From positions 1 to 64,000 of the forward strand of contig JAIOXN010000002.1 in NCBI GenBank assembly GCA_021741585.1: a stretch of 64,000 bases of DNA, written 5' to 3'. The notes beneath the pieces were generated by a model. It worked only from the letters and a program-made list of their open reading frames with translations. It was not told where the DNA came from and did no database searches. Both the position numbers and the translations under genes were made by a program. Numbering within the stretch: position 1 is the first letter of the stretch; every line of letters begins with the position of its first letter. The stretch is from Aquiluna sp. (GTDB lineage: Bacteria > Actinomycetota > Actinomycetes > Actinomycetales > Microbacteriaceae). Positions 10,838-19,311 of the stretch are shown here, piece by piece.

Positions 10838-11871
10838 CAGATCACCGAACCAAACTGCTCAGAGAAACGAACATCAGCCTCAACCATGTCGTGCATGTCG
10901 CTCACACCATTTCTAAACATCAAAGTTCTTTCAATACCCATGCCAAATGCGAAACCTGAGTAAACCTCTGGGTCGATTCCAGCCGCCAAAAGCACATTTG
11001 GATTCACCATGCCGCAGCCGCCCCACTCGACCCAGCGAGCACCGCCTTTGGCACCAGGGTGCCAAACATCAAGCTCAGCCGACGGCTCGGTAAACGGGAA
11101 AAAGCTAGGGCGAAGTCTGATCTTGGCCTCTGGTCCAAACATGACTCTGGCAAAGTGCTCCAAAGTACCACGCAAATCAGCCATGGTCAGGCCCTTGTCG
11201 ATAGCAAGCCCTTCAACCTGGTGGAATACAGGGGTGTGAGTGGCGTCAAGTTCGTCAGTTCTGAAAACCCGTCCAGGGCACAAAACATAGACCGGCAATT
11301 TGCGCTCTAAAAGCGAGCGGACTTGAACCGGAGAAGTGTGGGTGCGAAGCAAAAGATGATTCTCGACCGGAGAAACAAAAAATGTGTCCTGCATCGCTCT
11401 TGCCGGGTGATCCGGGTGGAAATTCAACGCATCAAAGTTGAACCACTCGTTTTCAAGCTCTGGACCATCGGCAATTTCCCAGCCCATACCGACAAAAACG
11501 TCACCAATTTGATCCATCAAAAGTGAAAGTGGGTGCCTGGCACCGCTTCTGAGGTACTTTGGCGCAGCTGTAATGTCGACACGCTCTGCCTCTAGTGCCA
11601 GAGCCGCTGCAACCTTCTCTAGTTCAGCTTCCTTTTCTGCGAAGGCTGAATTAAGTTGCGCTCTTGCTCCCCCAACCAGCTTTCCCGCTTCGGCCTTTTG
11701 ATCGCCCGGGAGATTCTTGATTAGTGCGTTCAGCTGCGACAGCGCGGAACTCTCGCCGACAATCAGGCCTTTATTGGCCTTTAGGGTCGCGAAGTCATGA
11801 GAGTTTTGAACAAGAGAGACTGCCTCTTGAAGGGCTGCCGAAACGGCTTCTGGGGTAAGTTCTACTGACAC
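10837..11871 (-). CDS. pheS: Phenylalanyl-tRNA synthetase alpha subunit
   Basis: Catalytic subunit of PheRS, class II synthetase. Motif 2 and motif 3 regions are visible (RTHTSPVQVRSL; GFAFGMGIERTLM). The frame is open up to 11916, but the GTG at 11871 (MSVELTPEAVSAALQ) gives 344 aa, the usual length, and avoids a long overlap with the upstream methyltransferase gene, whose stop is at 11882. The 10-nt gap has no clear ribosome site, so coupling to the upstream gene is likely. Confidence 0.93.
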   Translation of the reverse strand: MSVELTPEAVSAALQEAVSLVQNSHDFATLKANKGLIVGESSALSQLNALIKNLPGDQKAEAGKLVGGARAQLNSAFAEKEAELEKVAAALALEAERVDITAAPKYLRSGARHPLSLLMDQIGDVFVGMGWEIADGPELENEWFNFDALNFHPDHPARAMQDTFFVSPVENHLLLRTHTSPVQVRSLLERKLPVYVLCPGRVFRTDELDATHTPVFHQVEGLAIDKGLTMADLRGTLEHFARVMFGPEAKIRLRPSFFPFTEPSAELDVWHPGAKGGARWVEWGGCGMVNPNVLLAAGIDPEVYSGFAFGMGIERTLMFRNGVSDMHDMVEADVRFSEQFGSVI

Positions 11872-11881
11872 TTGAGCAAGT

Positions 11882-12682
11882 TTAGTGATTAGCCTGCATT
11901 GCAAAGGCTGAGGCATACAGACAAACCGAAGCTGCGGTTGCCAAATTTAAGGACTCAGCCTCGCCATAAATCGGCAGAGCCACGATTTTGTCAGCCAAAT
12001 CAAGCACTTCTTGCGAGACACCATGGGCCTCATTGCCGAATACCCATGCGGTGGGCTGCGCCAAGACTTCTTGCGAAATATCGGTAATTGGGACGCCGCC
12101 TGCGTCTGCAGCAAATACCTGGATGCCCGCAGCTTTCAAGGCAGAAATGGCAGTCACGGAATCTTGGTTTATGACAGTTGCCAAGTGGAATATTGAGCCA
12201 GCAGTTGAGCGCACTACCTTCGGGTTATAAACATCCACCGAATCTTTTGAAAGCAGTACTGCGTCGGCCCCTGCCGCGTCGGCTGCGCGGATAACTGTTC
12301 CAGCATTACCCGGATCCCGAGCCTGGTCCAAAAACGCAATCAACTTGGGCTTATTGGCGATTACCGCCGCCAGGTTGACATCGAGCTGTTCAACCACGGC
12401 AATGACCCCTTGTGGAGTCTTGGTATCAGAAAGAGCCGCCATGACTCGCTCGGACACTTCAATTACCGAAACACCAGCGGCATCAAGGTCTTCAAACTCA
12501 AACGGGTAGCGATCGAGAGCTTCAGCAGTTGCAAAAACCTCTTGCACAATCTCGGGCGTCTTGATCAATTCTTTGAGACCTTGAGGTCCCTCAAGCAAAA
12601 AGAGCCCGGTTTCTAACCGGGCGTCTTTTTGTTGAAGTATTGAGACACCCTTTACCCTTGCGGATTTGGGGTCTTCTAGCAT
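11882..12682 (-). CDS. TrmH/SpoU-family RNA 2'-O-methyltransferase
   Basis: SPOUT-class methyltransferase acting on ribose in rRNA or tRNA. 266 aa: an N-terminal substrate-binding part (to about 100), then the SpoU domain. Its motifs are FLDQARDPGNAGTVIRAADA (motif 1), AWVFGNEAHGVS (motif 2) and LPIYGEAESLNLATAASVC (motif 3), including the cofactor knot. Genes of this family commonly sit between rplT and pheS in actinobacteria. Start ATG overlaps the rplT stop (TAATG). The exact RNA target is unknown. Confidence 0.9.
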   Translation of the reverse strand: MLEDPKSARVKGVSILQQKDARLETGLFLLEGPQGLKELIKTPEIVQEVFATAEALDRYPFEFEDLDAAGVSVIEVSERVMAALSDTKTPQGVIAVVEQLDVNLAAVIANKPKLIAFLDQARDPGNAGTVIRAADAAGADAVLLSKDSVDVYNPKVVRSTAGSIFHLATVINQDSVTAISALKAAGIQVFAADAGGVPITDISQEVLAQPTAWVFGNEAHGVSQEVLDLADKIVALPIYGEAESLNLATAASVCLYASAFAMQANH

Positions 12683-13065
12683 TACTTGACCTTTGGAGCG
12701 TTTACATCCTTTGGAAGCGCTGCCTTAGCAGATGCAACCAAGCTGGTGAAAGTCTTTGGGTCGTGGATTGCAATGTCAGATAGCACGCGACGGTCAACCT
12801 CGATGCCAGCCAGGGCAAGGCCCTGGATGAAGCGGTTGTAGGTCATGCCATTTGCACGAGCCCCAGCGTTGATGCGCTGGATCCACAGACGACGGAAATT
12901 ACCCTTGCGGTCCTTGCGGTCGTTGTATGCGTAAACCAATGAGTGAAGCAACTGCTGCTTCGCCTGGCGGTATAGACGTGAGCGCTGTCCGCGGTAACCG
13001 TGTGCACGCTCAAGCGCTGTGCGGCGCTTCTTTAGCGAGTTGACAGCATTTTTTACTCTTGCCAT
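12682..13065 (-). CDS. rplT: 50S ribosomal protein L20
   Basis: Early-binding large-subunit protein, 127 aa. The conserved N terminus [19 protein letters not shown] and the motif [20 protein letters not shown] are clear. It lies 26 nt downstream of rpmI in the standard infC-rpmI-rplT order. In other bacteria L20 represses this operon by binding its leader; no such structure could be confirmed here by eye. Confidence 0.97.
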   Translation of the reverse strand: MARVKNAVNSLKKRRTALERAHGYRGQRSRLYRQAKQQLLHSLVYAYNDRKDRKGNFRRLWIQRINAGARANGMTYNRFIQGLALAGIEVDRRVLSDIAIHDPKTFTSLVASAKAALPKDVNAPKVK

Positions 13066-13091
13066 TTTCTACTCCTTCTATCCTCAGCCGC

Positions 13092-13286
13092 TTAGCGACC
13101 GAGCTGCCTTTTTAGCTTCTTGAAATCTGCAGGGGAAACTACCTGGTCCGCGTTCAAGCGACGCTTGCGCCTTGAGGACATGTGCTCCTGGTTGTGTCGC
13201 ATGTTGATCTGCTGCTTCATCAGCTTGCCGCTGCCTGTGAAGCGGAAACGCTTCTTGGCGCCCGAGTGGGTCTTCATTTTCGGCAT
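13092..13286 (-). CDS. rpmI: 50S ribosomal protein L35
   Basis: 64-aa basic ribosomal protein with the family start [20 protein letters not shown]. It lies 9 nt after infC with an AGGAGA ribosome site upstream of ATG at 13286. Full length, no oddities. Confidence 0.97.
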   Translation of the reverse strand: MPKMKTHSGAKKRFRFTGSGKLMKQQINMRHNQEHMSSRRKRRLNADQVVSPADFKKLKRQLGR

Positions 13287-13295
13287 GATCTCTCC

Positions 13296-13877
13296 TTATA
13301 TCTCTTTAGTAGCATCGGCCACTGCGGCCTTTGACTGAGCCTTTTTAGCTTCGGCTCTAGCCTCTGCTTTGTTCTTCAACGGTCCAATCACCATGACCAT
13401 GTTGCGGCCATCGATTGAAGGATTCGACTCCACGGCTCCGAATTCGGTTACTTCTTCGGCCAATTTGCGAAGCAAGTCAACACCCATTTGTGGGCGGGAC
13501 TGCTCGCGACCGCGGAAGACAACCATAACCTTCACCTTGTCGCCGGCCTTCAGGAACTTGCGAACCTGACCAACCTTTGTGTTGTAGTCGTGATCGTCGA
13601 TCTTTAGACCGAAGCGCACTGTCTTCAACACGGTGTTGACCTGGTTTTTGCGAGCTTCGCGAACCTTTTGCGCCGCCTCGTATTTGAACTTGCCGTAGTC
13701 CATGATTTTGCAAACCGGAGGGTTTGAGCCTGGAGAAACCTCAACTAGGTCGAGGTCTGCCTCGCGGGCCAGGCGAATTGCCTGATCAATTGGAACTACG
13801 CCAACCTGCTCGCCAGATGGTCCAACTAGTCGAACCTCTGAAACGCGAATACGGTCGTTAATGCGCGGATCGCTAAT
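13296..13877 (-). CDS. infC: Translation initiation factor IF-3 (AUU start)
   Basis: Prevents premature 30S-50S joining and proofreads start-codon choice. N domain ([20 protein letters not shown]) and C domain ([15 protein letters not shown]) are complete. I place the start at ATT, 13877: an AAAGGAG site ends 6 nt upstream, and ISDPRIN is where IF-3 proteins of relatives begin. This gives 193 aa. The in-frame alternative, TTG at 13931, adds 18 residues not typical of the family and has no good ribosome site. A rare AUU start on infC is a known autoregulatory device, because IF-3 discriminates against its own start codon. Confidence 0.93.
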   Translation of the reverse strand: MSDPRINDRIRVSEVRLVGPSGEQVGVVPIDQAIRLAREADLDLVEVSPGSNPPVCKIMDYGKFKYEAAQKVREARKNQVNTVLKTVRFGLKIDDHDYNTKVGQVRKFLKAGDKVKVMVVFRGREQSRPQMGVDLLRKLAEEVTEFGAVESNPSIDGRNMVMVIGPLKNKAEARAEAKKAQSKAAVADATKEI

Positions 13878-14021
13878 AACTTGCTCCTTTGGGTACCGTT
13901 TCAGCTCGCGCACAAAGCGCGCAGAAATCAATTACGCTCAACCCGGCAGCCTATTTAGAAGGCGGCTGATAGGTGGGATCGTTATCCACTTCTGACTGAG
14001 CTAATGCCCAGAGCCTGGGAT

Positions 14022-14030
14022 AGCCTAGCA
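14022..14030 (-). promoter_or_regulatory. Possible extended -10 of the infC operon
   Basis: TGCTAGGCT on the minus strand matches the extended -10 pattern TG-N-TANNNT, 145 nt before the AUU start of infC. If used, the leader would be about 140 nt, long enough for ribosomal-protein feedback folding. No matching -35 was found. A CCCAG/CTGGG inverted repeat lies beside it. Confidence 0.3.
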
Positions 14031-14058
14031 GAACAATGCTTTTTAGAGAAGAGAAATA

Positions 14059-14379
14059 ATGGACGAGAATCTAACCCGCGATATTGCCGAAGTTCCTGCT
14101 GTCGAGGTAATCAATGCCGCCGCCGTCCACCTCATGAGTGCCGCCGCCGTCCAGTGTGGCCTGGCGGAGGATCAACCGGCTGACCTGGACGAAGCCAGGA
14201 AACTAATCAACGCCTTGGCGGGTTTGGTAACAGCTTCAGCATCTGAGATTGGTGACCACCACGCTAGACCGCTACGAGATGGCCTTCGTTCCCTGCAGCT
14301 TGCCTTCCGCGAGGCTTCAGTGTTCCCAGATGCACCTGGGCAAGGGCCTGGAGAAAAGCTAACCGGACCGGTGAACTAA
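14059..14379 (+). CDS. DUF1844 family protein
   Basis: 106-aa actinobacterial protein of unknown function. The conserved block runs from AAAVHLMSAAAVQCGLAED through ARPLRDGLRSLQLAFREAS to the C-terminal PGQGPGEKLTGPV. It is predicted soluble and helical. A purine-rich ribosome site (AGAGAAGAG) precedes the ATG. It is divergent from infC, as in many actinobacteria, and its last 4 nt overlap the end of the convergent SseB-like gene. No function should be inferred from the neighbour alone. Confidence 0.85.
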   Translation: MDENLTRDIAEVPAVEVINAAAVHLMSAAAVQCGLAEDQPADLDEARKLINALAGLVTASASEIGDHHARPLRDGLRSLQLAFREASVFPDAPGQGPGEKLTGPVN

Positions 14380-15122
14380 GCAACAACCAATCTGATTGCA
14401 ATCGAATCAACCAACTGCAAAAACTCTTGAGATTGCAATTCCTGGTGAAAGCCTTCTAATAAAAGCTTCAAACCATCGGGCTTGATCCCGGACTGCAGTC
14501 CAAGCTGGATCAGCAGCTCAGTGTTGGCCAACTTTCCTGTTGGATCATTATCAAAAAAATCAACCGAACTGATCATTGGCTGGGTCAAGGCTGCCATCGA
14601 AACCAACTCTTTGACTCTTGGGTTTTTATGAGCAGGAAGCCAGGACAAGCCTTGAGCCAATGCGGCCAAAGCGGGGCGCCGAAGCGCCGCCGCAGCCGAA
14701 GCAGGATCAATCACTACTCGGTCATGTCCCTCGGATATAGCGGCCAGTGCAATTTTTTGAGCTGATACTGGCACCGGCCTTGCCTCTGGATTCCAAAGGG
14801 TCATTTGATCGACAGAGCTAAAGGCCGGAATCGCTGTTTTTCCGTCGGGGGTTGAAACGGCAACTATTGCCAAATCTGCACTCTTATCGACTTCCAGCCC
14901 ATGGGGACCAACCTCGGATTCCCCAATGGTTGCAATCAATGGAATCAGCAACCTGGAATCACCGAGGGCCTGAAAAAACTTCTCTTTGTCAATTGGGCTT
15001 TGATCAAGAACAGCAGCAAGGTGCGCTGGTGCGGAACCATCATCGCCCGCCCAATCGTTCACTGAGAACTCTCTGCCCTCCCAAGGAACACCGGCAGAAT
15101 CCTCAAATGGGTTTTGGTTCAT
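14376..15122 (-). CDS. SseB-family protein
   Basis: 248-aa protein with an SseB N-terminal-type domain (about residues 35-130: PAHLAAVLDQSPIDKEKFFQ, then SRLLIPLIAT, then KTAIPAFSSVDQM) and a less conserved C-terminal half. Despite the family name it is not evidence of a secretion effector: SseB-like proteins are widespread in actinobacteria next to hisA. The start ATG overlaps the hisA stop by 1 nt, so it is co-translated with the histidine genes. Function unknown. Confidence 0.8.
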   Translation of the reverse strand: MNQNPFEDSAGVPWEGREFSVNDWAGDDGSAPAHLAAVLDQSPIDKEKFFQALGDSRLLIPLIATIGESEVGPHGLEVDKSADLAIVAVSTPDGKTAIPAFSSVDQMTLWNPEARPVPVSAQKIALAAISEGHDRVVIDPASAAAALRRPALAALAQGLSWLPAHKNPRVKELVSMAALTQPMISSVDFFDNDPTGKLANTELLIQLGLQSGIKPDGLKLLLEGFHQELQSQEFLQLVDSIAIRLVVA

Positions 15123-15847
15123 TAGCGATTTGCTATTTCAAGTGCCTGCTCGAGCGTGAACCTGCCGGCGTAAAGAGATTTACCAAGAATTGCACCCTCA
15201 AGACCAAGTGGAACTAGCTCAACCAAATCTGAAATATCTTGGAGCGAAGAGATTCCGCCAGATGCGACAACCGGCTTATTGGTGTGTTTCATGACTTCCT
15301 TGAGTAACTCCAAGTTTGGACCGCGTAAGGTCCCATCTTTGGTTACATCGGTCACCACGTATCTTGCGCAACCCGCATCTTCAAGCCTTGCTAGCACCTC
15401 AAAGAGATCCCCGCCCTCTTGGGTCCAACCCCGAGCGGCAAGCGTGTTTCCCCTGACATCTAAACCAACCGCGATCTGGTCGCCGTATTTTGCAATTACC
15501 TTGGCGGTCCACTCCGGATCCTCAAGAGCGGCGGTGCCAAGGTTCACCCTTGTTGCGCCTAATTCAAGTGCTGCATCCAAAGATGCATCATCTCTGATGC
15601 CACCGGAGAGCTCAATCTTGGTGGAACCGGCTGCCGCCACAACCTCGGCGATAACGGCGCGATTCTCTCCTCGACCAAAAGCCGCATCTAGGTCTACTAG
15701 GTGAATCCACTCTGCCCCGGCACTAATCCAATCCTGTGCCGCGGCCAGTGGGTGTCCAAAGTCCTCTTCGCTGCCGGCTTCCCCCTGGGTCAGGCGAACA
15801 GCTTTGCCTGCGGCAACATCAACGGCTGGTAGTAATTCGAGCAACAT
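15122..15847 (-). CDS. hisA: Phosphoribosyl isomerase (HisA/PriA)
   Basis: TIM-barrel isomerase of histidine synthesis acting on ProFAR. 241 aa. Catalytic Asp residues are seen in [14 protein letters not shown] (N-terminal) and [11 protein letters not shown] (second half). Actinobacterial members are often PriA, which also does the TrpF step; trpF is not in the window, so bifunctionality is open. ATG at 15847 has a GGAG site. It follows hisH by 6 nt. Confidence 0.93.
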   Translation of the reverse strand: MLLELLPAVDVAAGKAVRLTQGEAGSEEDFGHPLAAAQDWISAGAEWIHLVDLDAAFGRGENRAVIAEVVAAAGSTKIELSGGIRDDASLDAALELGATRVNLGTAALEDPEWTAKVIAKYGDQIAVGLDVRGNTLAARGWTQEGGDLFEVLARLEDAGCARYVVTDVTKDGTLRGPNLELLKEVMKHTNKPVVASGGISSLQDISDLVELVPLGLEGAILGKSLYAGRFTLEQALEIANR

Positions 15848-15853
15848 CTTCTC

Positions 15854-16483
15854 CTATAGCGTTTGAATCCAATTAGAAAGTAGCTTTAGCCCGGCAGGAC
15901 CTGACTTCTCCGGGTGAAACTGAGTGGCACTTAATGGACCGTTTTCAACAGCGGCCAAGAATTTTTCCCCGTGTTCACTCCAGGTCAAAGCAGCCGGGAT
16001 AAATGGTGGCTCGATCAAAAGATCCCAAGACTTTGCAGCATACGAGTGGACAAAGTAGAAACGCTCATCCTCAACACCTTGAAACAGTTTTGTAGCCGCG
16101 TCCGGCTGAACCTTGGACCAACCAATGTGCGGCAAAACTGGTGCATCCAGCATCTCTACGACGCCTGGCCACTGCCCCAGACCCTCTGAGTCAATGCCGT
16201 GCTCAACCCCATGAGAAAACATCACCTGCATACCCACGCAAATTCCAAGCACTGGCCTAGACGAAGAAAGTCTCTGATCGATTATTGATTCAGCACCCGA
16301 GAGATGCAGCTTTTCCATCACAGCCGCGAAAGCTCCAACACCCGGCAGAATCAGGCCGTCAGCTTCTAAAGACTTTTTGCGATCGGAGGTCAGCTCAACC
16401 TCAGCGCCCGCTTGCTCCAAAGCACGGCATGCCGAATGGACGTTACCGCTGCCGTAATCAAAAACTACGACCTTTTTGGTCAA
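15854..16483 (-). CDS. hisH: Imidazole glycerol phosphate synthase glutaminase subunit
   Basis: Class I glutamine amidotransferase supplying ammonia to HisF. 209 aa. The nucleophile Cys is in [11 protein letters not shown] near residue 82, and the His-Glu pair in QFHPEKSG near residue 191. TTG start at 16483 overlaps the hisB stop as TTGA (4 nt). The partner hisF is not in this window; it must be elsewhere. Confidence 0.95.
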   Translation of the reverse strand: MTKKVVVFDYGSGNVHSACRALEQAGAEVELTSDRKKSLEADGLILPGVGAFAAVMEKLHLSGAESIIDQRLSSSRPVLGICVGMQVMFSHGVEHGIDSEGLGQWPGVVEMLDAPVLPHIGWSKVQPDAATKLFQGVEDERFYFVHSYAAKSWDLLIEPPFIPAALTWSEHGEKFLAAVENGPLSATQFHPEKSGPAGLKLLSNWIQTL

Positions 16484-17079
16484 AGTGAACCCTTGGTGGA
16501 TGGGATGCCAGAAACTCTCGAATCAGGCTCGATCGCTTTGCGCAATGCACGAGCAAAAGCCTTGAATTCCGCCTCCGCGATGTGGTGAGGGTCACGGCCA
16601 CCCAGAACGGTGATGTGCATCGTCAATCCGGCATTGAACGCAATCGCCTCAAAAACGTGGCGGACCAGAGAGCCTGTGAAGTGACCGCCGATTAGGTGAA
16701 ATTCGAATCCTGCGGGCTCTCCCGAGTGAACCAAGAAAGGTCTACCTGAGACGTCAACCACAGCACGAGCCAGAGCCTCATCCAGCGGAACTGTTGCGTC
16801 ACCATATCGACCAATACCAGCCTTGTCACCAAGGGCTTGCTTCAAAGCCTGACCGAACACAATGGCCACGTCTTCGACACTGTGGTGTGCATCAATCTCA
16901 ATGTCACCGGTTGCTTTTACCTTTAGGTCGATCAGAGAGTGCTTAGACAGCGCTGTAAGCATGTGGTCGTAGAAAGGAACCCCCGTCGAGATTTCGCTCT
17001 TACCGGTGCCGTCAAGATCGAGCTCTAGCTCGATTTGAGACTCACTGGTAGCCCTTTTGATTACCGCGCTGCGACCCAT
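16480..17079 (-). CDS. hisB: Imidazoleglycerol-phosphate dehydratase
   Basis: Manganese-dependent dehydratase, 199 aa, monofunctional. Metal-binding motifs [11 protein letters not shown] (about residue 63) and [17 protein letters not shown] (about residue 162) are intact. The ATG at 17079 has an AAAGGGA site. It lies 31 nt after hisC. Confidence 0.97.
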   Translation of the reverse strand: MGRSAVIKRATSESQIELELDLDGTGKSEISTGVPFYDHMLTALSKHSLIDLKVKATGDIEIDAHHSVEDVAIVFGQALKQALGDKAGIGRYGDATVPLDEALARAVVDVSGRPFLVHSGEPAGFEFHLIGGHFTGSLVRHVFEAIAFNAGLTMHITVLGGRDPHHIAEAEFKAFARALRKAIEPDSRVSGIPSTKGSL

Positions 17080-17110
17080 GATTTATCCCTTTGGTGTTGA
17101 AAGTCCAAGT

Positions 17111-18181
17111 TTAGTCAAGCACGAGGGCCAGCTCGGTCAATAATCTCGTGGTTTCCGACTCAGTGCCAGCCGTAATTCGAAGCGTATTCGGAATCCCAAC
17201 GTTTCGAATCAATACTCCTCGATCGAGGAGTTTCTCAAAAATGTCATTTGGATCCTCAAAGCCCTCAACCAAAACAAAGTTAGATTCGCTTGCGTATGGC
17301 TTAAGGCCAAGAAGTCTCACTCCGGCTGAAATTCTGTCTCGTTGCTGCTTAATAAGGTCGACGTTTGCCAGCATTTGATCACTGTGTCTAAGTGCAGCCT
17401 TTGCAGCAGCCTGGGTCAAAGCAGAGAGGTGATAGGGCAATCTCACGATTCGCAATGCATCAATCACAGCAGAGTCTGCAGCAAGGTAACCGACCCTCGC
17501 ACCAGCAAAAGCAAACGCCTTGCTCATGGTCCTAGAAATCAATAGCCTTGGGCGGCCCGCCAATAAACCAAGGGCTGACTCCAAAGAGGAGAATTCAGCG
17601 TAGGCCTCATCCACAATCAAGATCCCGTCGAATGCCTCGTAGGCAGCAATGATCACATCGTTTGTTATCGGTGTTCCGGTCGGGTTATTTGGCGAGCAGA
17701 GAATTGCTATCGACGGCTTGGTTCTAGCCAGCTCCCCAGCTACAAAATCGGCGCTAAGCGAGTATTCAGCTTCGCGATCCAGCTGACTGTATTCAGTGAG
17801 CGTGAGCCGCGCGATGTTTGGATACATCGAATAAGTTGGTCCGAAGCTCAATGAGGTCTTACCGGGCCCTCCGAAGGCCTGAAAAATTTGAGTGAGAATT
17901 TCGTTGGAACCGTTGGCCGCCCAAAGCTGCTCTGGAACTAAGTCGTAACCAAGGTAGTTCGCAAGCGATGACCGCAGTTCGAGAAATTCACGGTCAGGGT
18001 ATCTATTGAGAGTTAGAACTTCAGCGGCAAGGCTCTCCACTATGTCAAGCGCAACTGCCTCAGGAATCCCAAAGGAGTTCTCATTTACATTGAGTTGAAC
18101 CGGAACGTGAAGTTGAGGTGCGCCATACGGCTTTTCACCACGGAGATCGTCACGAATCGGTAAGTCATTGAGGTTGGTCAC
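17111..18181 (-). CDS. hisC: Histidinol-phosphate aminotransferase
   Basis: PLP enzyme of histidine synthesis, 356 aa. Fold type I signatures: PNNPTGTPI near residue 165, DEAYAEF near residue 190, and the PLP lysine in SRTMSKAFAFAGARVGYL near residue 220. The start is GTG at 18181, with a TATTCT hexamer exactly 6 nt upstream, so its mRNA is probably leaderless. It heads the local hisC-hisB-hisH-hisA-sseB unit. Many HisC enzymes also act on aromatic amino acids. Confidence 0.94.
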   Translation of the reverse strand: MTNLNDLPIRDDLRGEKPYGAPQLHVPVQLNVNENSFGIPEAVALDIVESLAAEVLTLNRYPDREFLELRSSLANYLGYDLVPEQLWAANGSNEILTQIFQAFGGPGKTSLSFGPTYSMYPNIARLTLTEYSQLDREAEYSLSADFVAGELARTKPSIAILCSPNNPTGTPITNDVIIAAYEAFDGILIVDEAYAEFSSLESALGLLAGRPRLLISRTMSKAFAFAGARVGYLAADSAVIDALRIVRLPYHLSALTQAAAKAALRHSDQMLANVDLIKQQRDRISAGVRLLGLKPYASESNFVLVEGFEDPNDIFEKLLDRGVLIRNVGIPNTLRITAGTESETTRLLTELALVLD

Positions 18182-18187
18182 CCCACA

Positions 18188-18193
18188 AGAATA
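18188..18193 (-). promoter_or_regulatory. hisC -10, leaderless geometry
   Basis: TATTCT ends 6 nt before the hisC GTG (18181). The predicted transcription start coincides with the start codon. It lies in the 19-nt gap after the LysM gene. Confidence 0.55.
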
Positions 18194-18200
18194 CCTTGGG

Positions 18201-18494
18201 CTATGGGAGTGCTATCTGCTGCCCAGGTGTTAGATCAACAGTCTCAAGAGCATTTAGCAGAACAACTTCTGCAATCCATTCACGAGGGTCTTGGCCAGCC
18301 GCGTGAACACTTGCCATCCCCCAGAGCGAATCCCCTGAAACAACGGTCACATATTCAAGTGCGGTCGGCTCAACGTTTCCAGCTTGAGAAACAGAAATGC
18401 CCGCAACGCTGAATGATGCTGCCAGTGCCAGGATCGCGACTGCGCGAAATAGGCGACGTGGGTTAGTAAGTCTGTAGTTTCCTAGAGCTGCCAT
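18201..18494 (-). CDS. Small secreted/anchored LysM protein, SOS-regulated (YneA-like position)
   Basis: 97-aa protein. An N-terminal hydrophobic segment (LFRAVAILALAASFSVAGISV, about 15-35) acts as a signal or membrane anchor. A single LysM-like domain follows (YVTVVSGDSLWGMASVHAAG ... LTPGQQIAL), which binds peptidoglycan. It is divergent from lexA and carries a near-consensus promoter with a GAAC-N4-GTTC LexA box just downstream of its -10. The layout matches Bacillus YneA and actinobacterial SOS-induced division inhibitors (LysM protein beside lexA). A role as a damage-induced division inhibitor is inference from domain and context. Confidence 0.8.
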   Translation of the reverse strand: MAALGNYRLTNPRRLFRAVAILALAASFSVAGISVSQAGNVEPTALEYVTVVSGDSLWGMASVHAAGQDPREWIAEVVLLNALETVDLTPGQQIALP

Positions 18495-18527
18495 GATGCC
18501 GACTGCCTTTCTGTTCGAATTTCTGTT

Positions 18528-18543
18528 TCGAACACTTGTTCTA
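18528..18543. promoter_or_regulatory. LexA (SOS) box controlling the LysM gene
   Basis: TCGAACACTTGTTCTA has perfect GAAC/GTTC arms with a 4-nt centre, matching the actinobacterial SOS consensus. It lies immediately downstream of the LysM promoter -10 (18544-18549), where bound LexA would block transcription. Confidence 0.85.
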
Positions 18544-18571
18544 ATTATAGAAATAGTTTTCGTATTTGCAA
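18544..18571 (-). promoter_or_regulatory. Promoter of the LysM gene
   Basis: TTGCAA (18566-18571), a 16-nt spacer and a perfect TATAAT (18544-18549) on the minus strand. The transcript would start inside the SOS box, about 45 nt before the ATG. Confidence 0.75.
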
Positions 18572-18600
18572 GAGAATTTGCAAGTTATTTACAAATCTTT

Positions 18601-18646
18601 CGAAAATGTGTTTGTTTTCACACTCAAATACGAATACAGTTTCGAT
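18601..18646 (+). promoter_or_regulatory. lexA promoter with two degenerate LexA boxes
   Basis: -35 TTGTTT (18612-18617), a 17-nt spacer and -10 TACAGT (18635-18640). A degenerate box CGAAAATGTGTTTG (18601-18614) overlaps the -35, and CGAATACAGTTTCG (18631-18644) overlaps the -10. This is consistent with LexA autorepression, by weaker boxes than the one on the LysM side. Confidence 0.65.
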
Positions 18647-18690
18647 ATAGGTAGCTAACAGGTAGCCTCCGACATTTTTGAAAGAGAGCC

Positions 18691-19311
18691 ATGGACGAGA
18701 CAATTCTTACCTCGGTTCAGAAGCAGATTCTTGGTGTTATTCGAGAGTCAATGGTGAATCGCAACTATGCCCCTTCGATGCGTGAGATCGGTGAGTCGGT
18801 TGGCCTAAGTTCCACGGCCAGCGTTTCTCACCAACTAAATAAACTCGAACTCCTTGGTTTCATTAGTCGTGACCCAAGACGTCCAAGAACAATTGACATC
18901 TTGGGCGAGGACAACGATGGCGAACTGCTAAAGGCTGATGCTGCGATGGTTCCGCTGGTTGGGCGCATTGCGGCCGGTGGCCCAATTACCGCAGAACAGA
19001 ATGTTGAAGACGTGTTCGCCCTTCCGCGCCAGTTGGTTGGTCAGGGAGATCTGTTTTTGTTGAGAGTCGTTGGTGAATCCATGATCGACGCCGCAATTTG
19101 CGATGGCGACTGGGTCGTTGTCAGGCAGCAGCAGAATGCAGAGAATGGCGATATTGTCGCCGCAATGCTCGAGGACGAGGCGACAGTCAAGACTTTCAAA
19201 CAGCGAGATGGCCACACATGGTTGCTACCAAGAAACTCTGCGTTCGAGCCAATTCTGGGCGATCACGCCGTGATTCTCGGAAAAGTAGTGGCGGTTCTCA
19301 GAGCGGTTTAG
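18691..19311 (+). CDS. lexA: SOS repressor LexA
   Basis: Repressor of the DNA-damage regulon, cleaved with RecA help. 206 aa. The N-terminal winged helix (about 1-70) includes [20 protein letters not shown]. The cleavage site is Ala95-Gly96 in GRIAAGGPI, and the peptidase S24 dyad is Ser130 (VVGESMIDA) and Lys167 (ATVKTF). The start ATG has a GAGAG site. The last 14 nt overlap the end of convergent hflX. Confidence 0.97.
   Translation: MDETILTSVQKQILGVIRESMVNRNYAPSMREIGESVGLSSTASVSHQLNKLELLGFISRDPRRPRTIDILGEDNDGELLKADAAMVPLVGRIAAGGPITAEQNVEDVFALPRQLVGQGDLFLLRVVGESMIDAAICDGDWVVVRQQQNAENGDIVAAMLEDEATVKTFKQRDGHTWLLPRNSAFEPILGDHAVILGKVVAVLRAV

Noticed and set aside
11872-11916. N-terminal extension of PheS
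   Set aside because: It would overlap the methyltransferase gene and adds 15 residues not seen in the family; GTG 11871 fits better.
14376-15122. SseB-like gene as a type III secretion component
   Set aside because: The SseB family name is historical; this is a Gram-positive housekeeping context with no secretion genes nearby.
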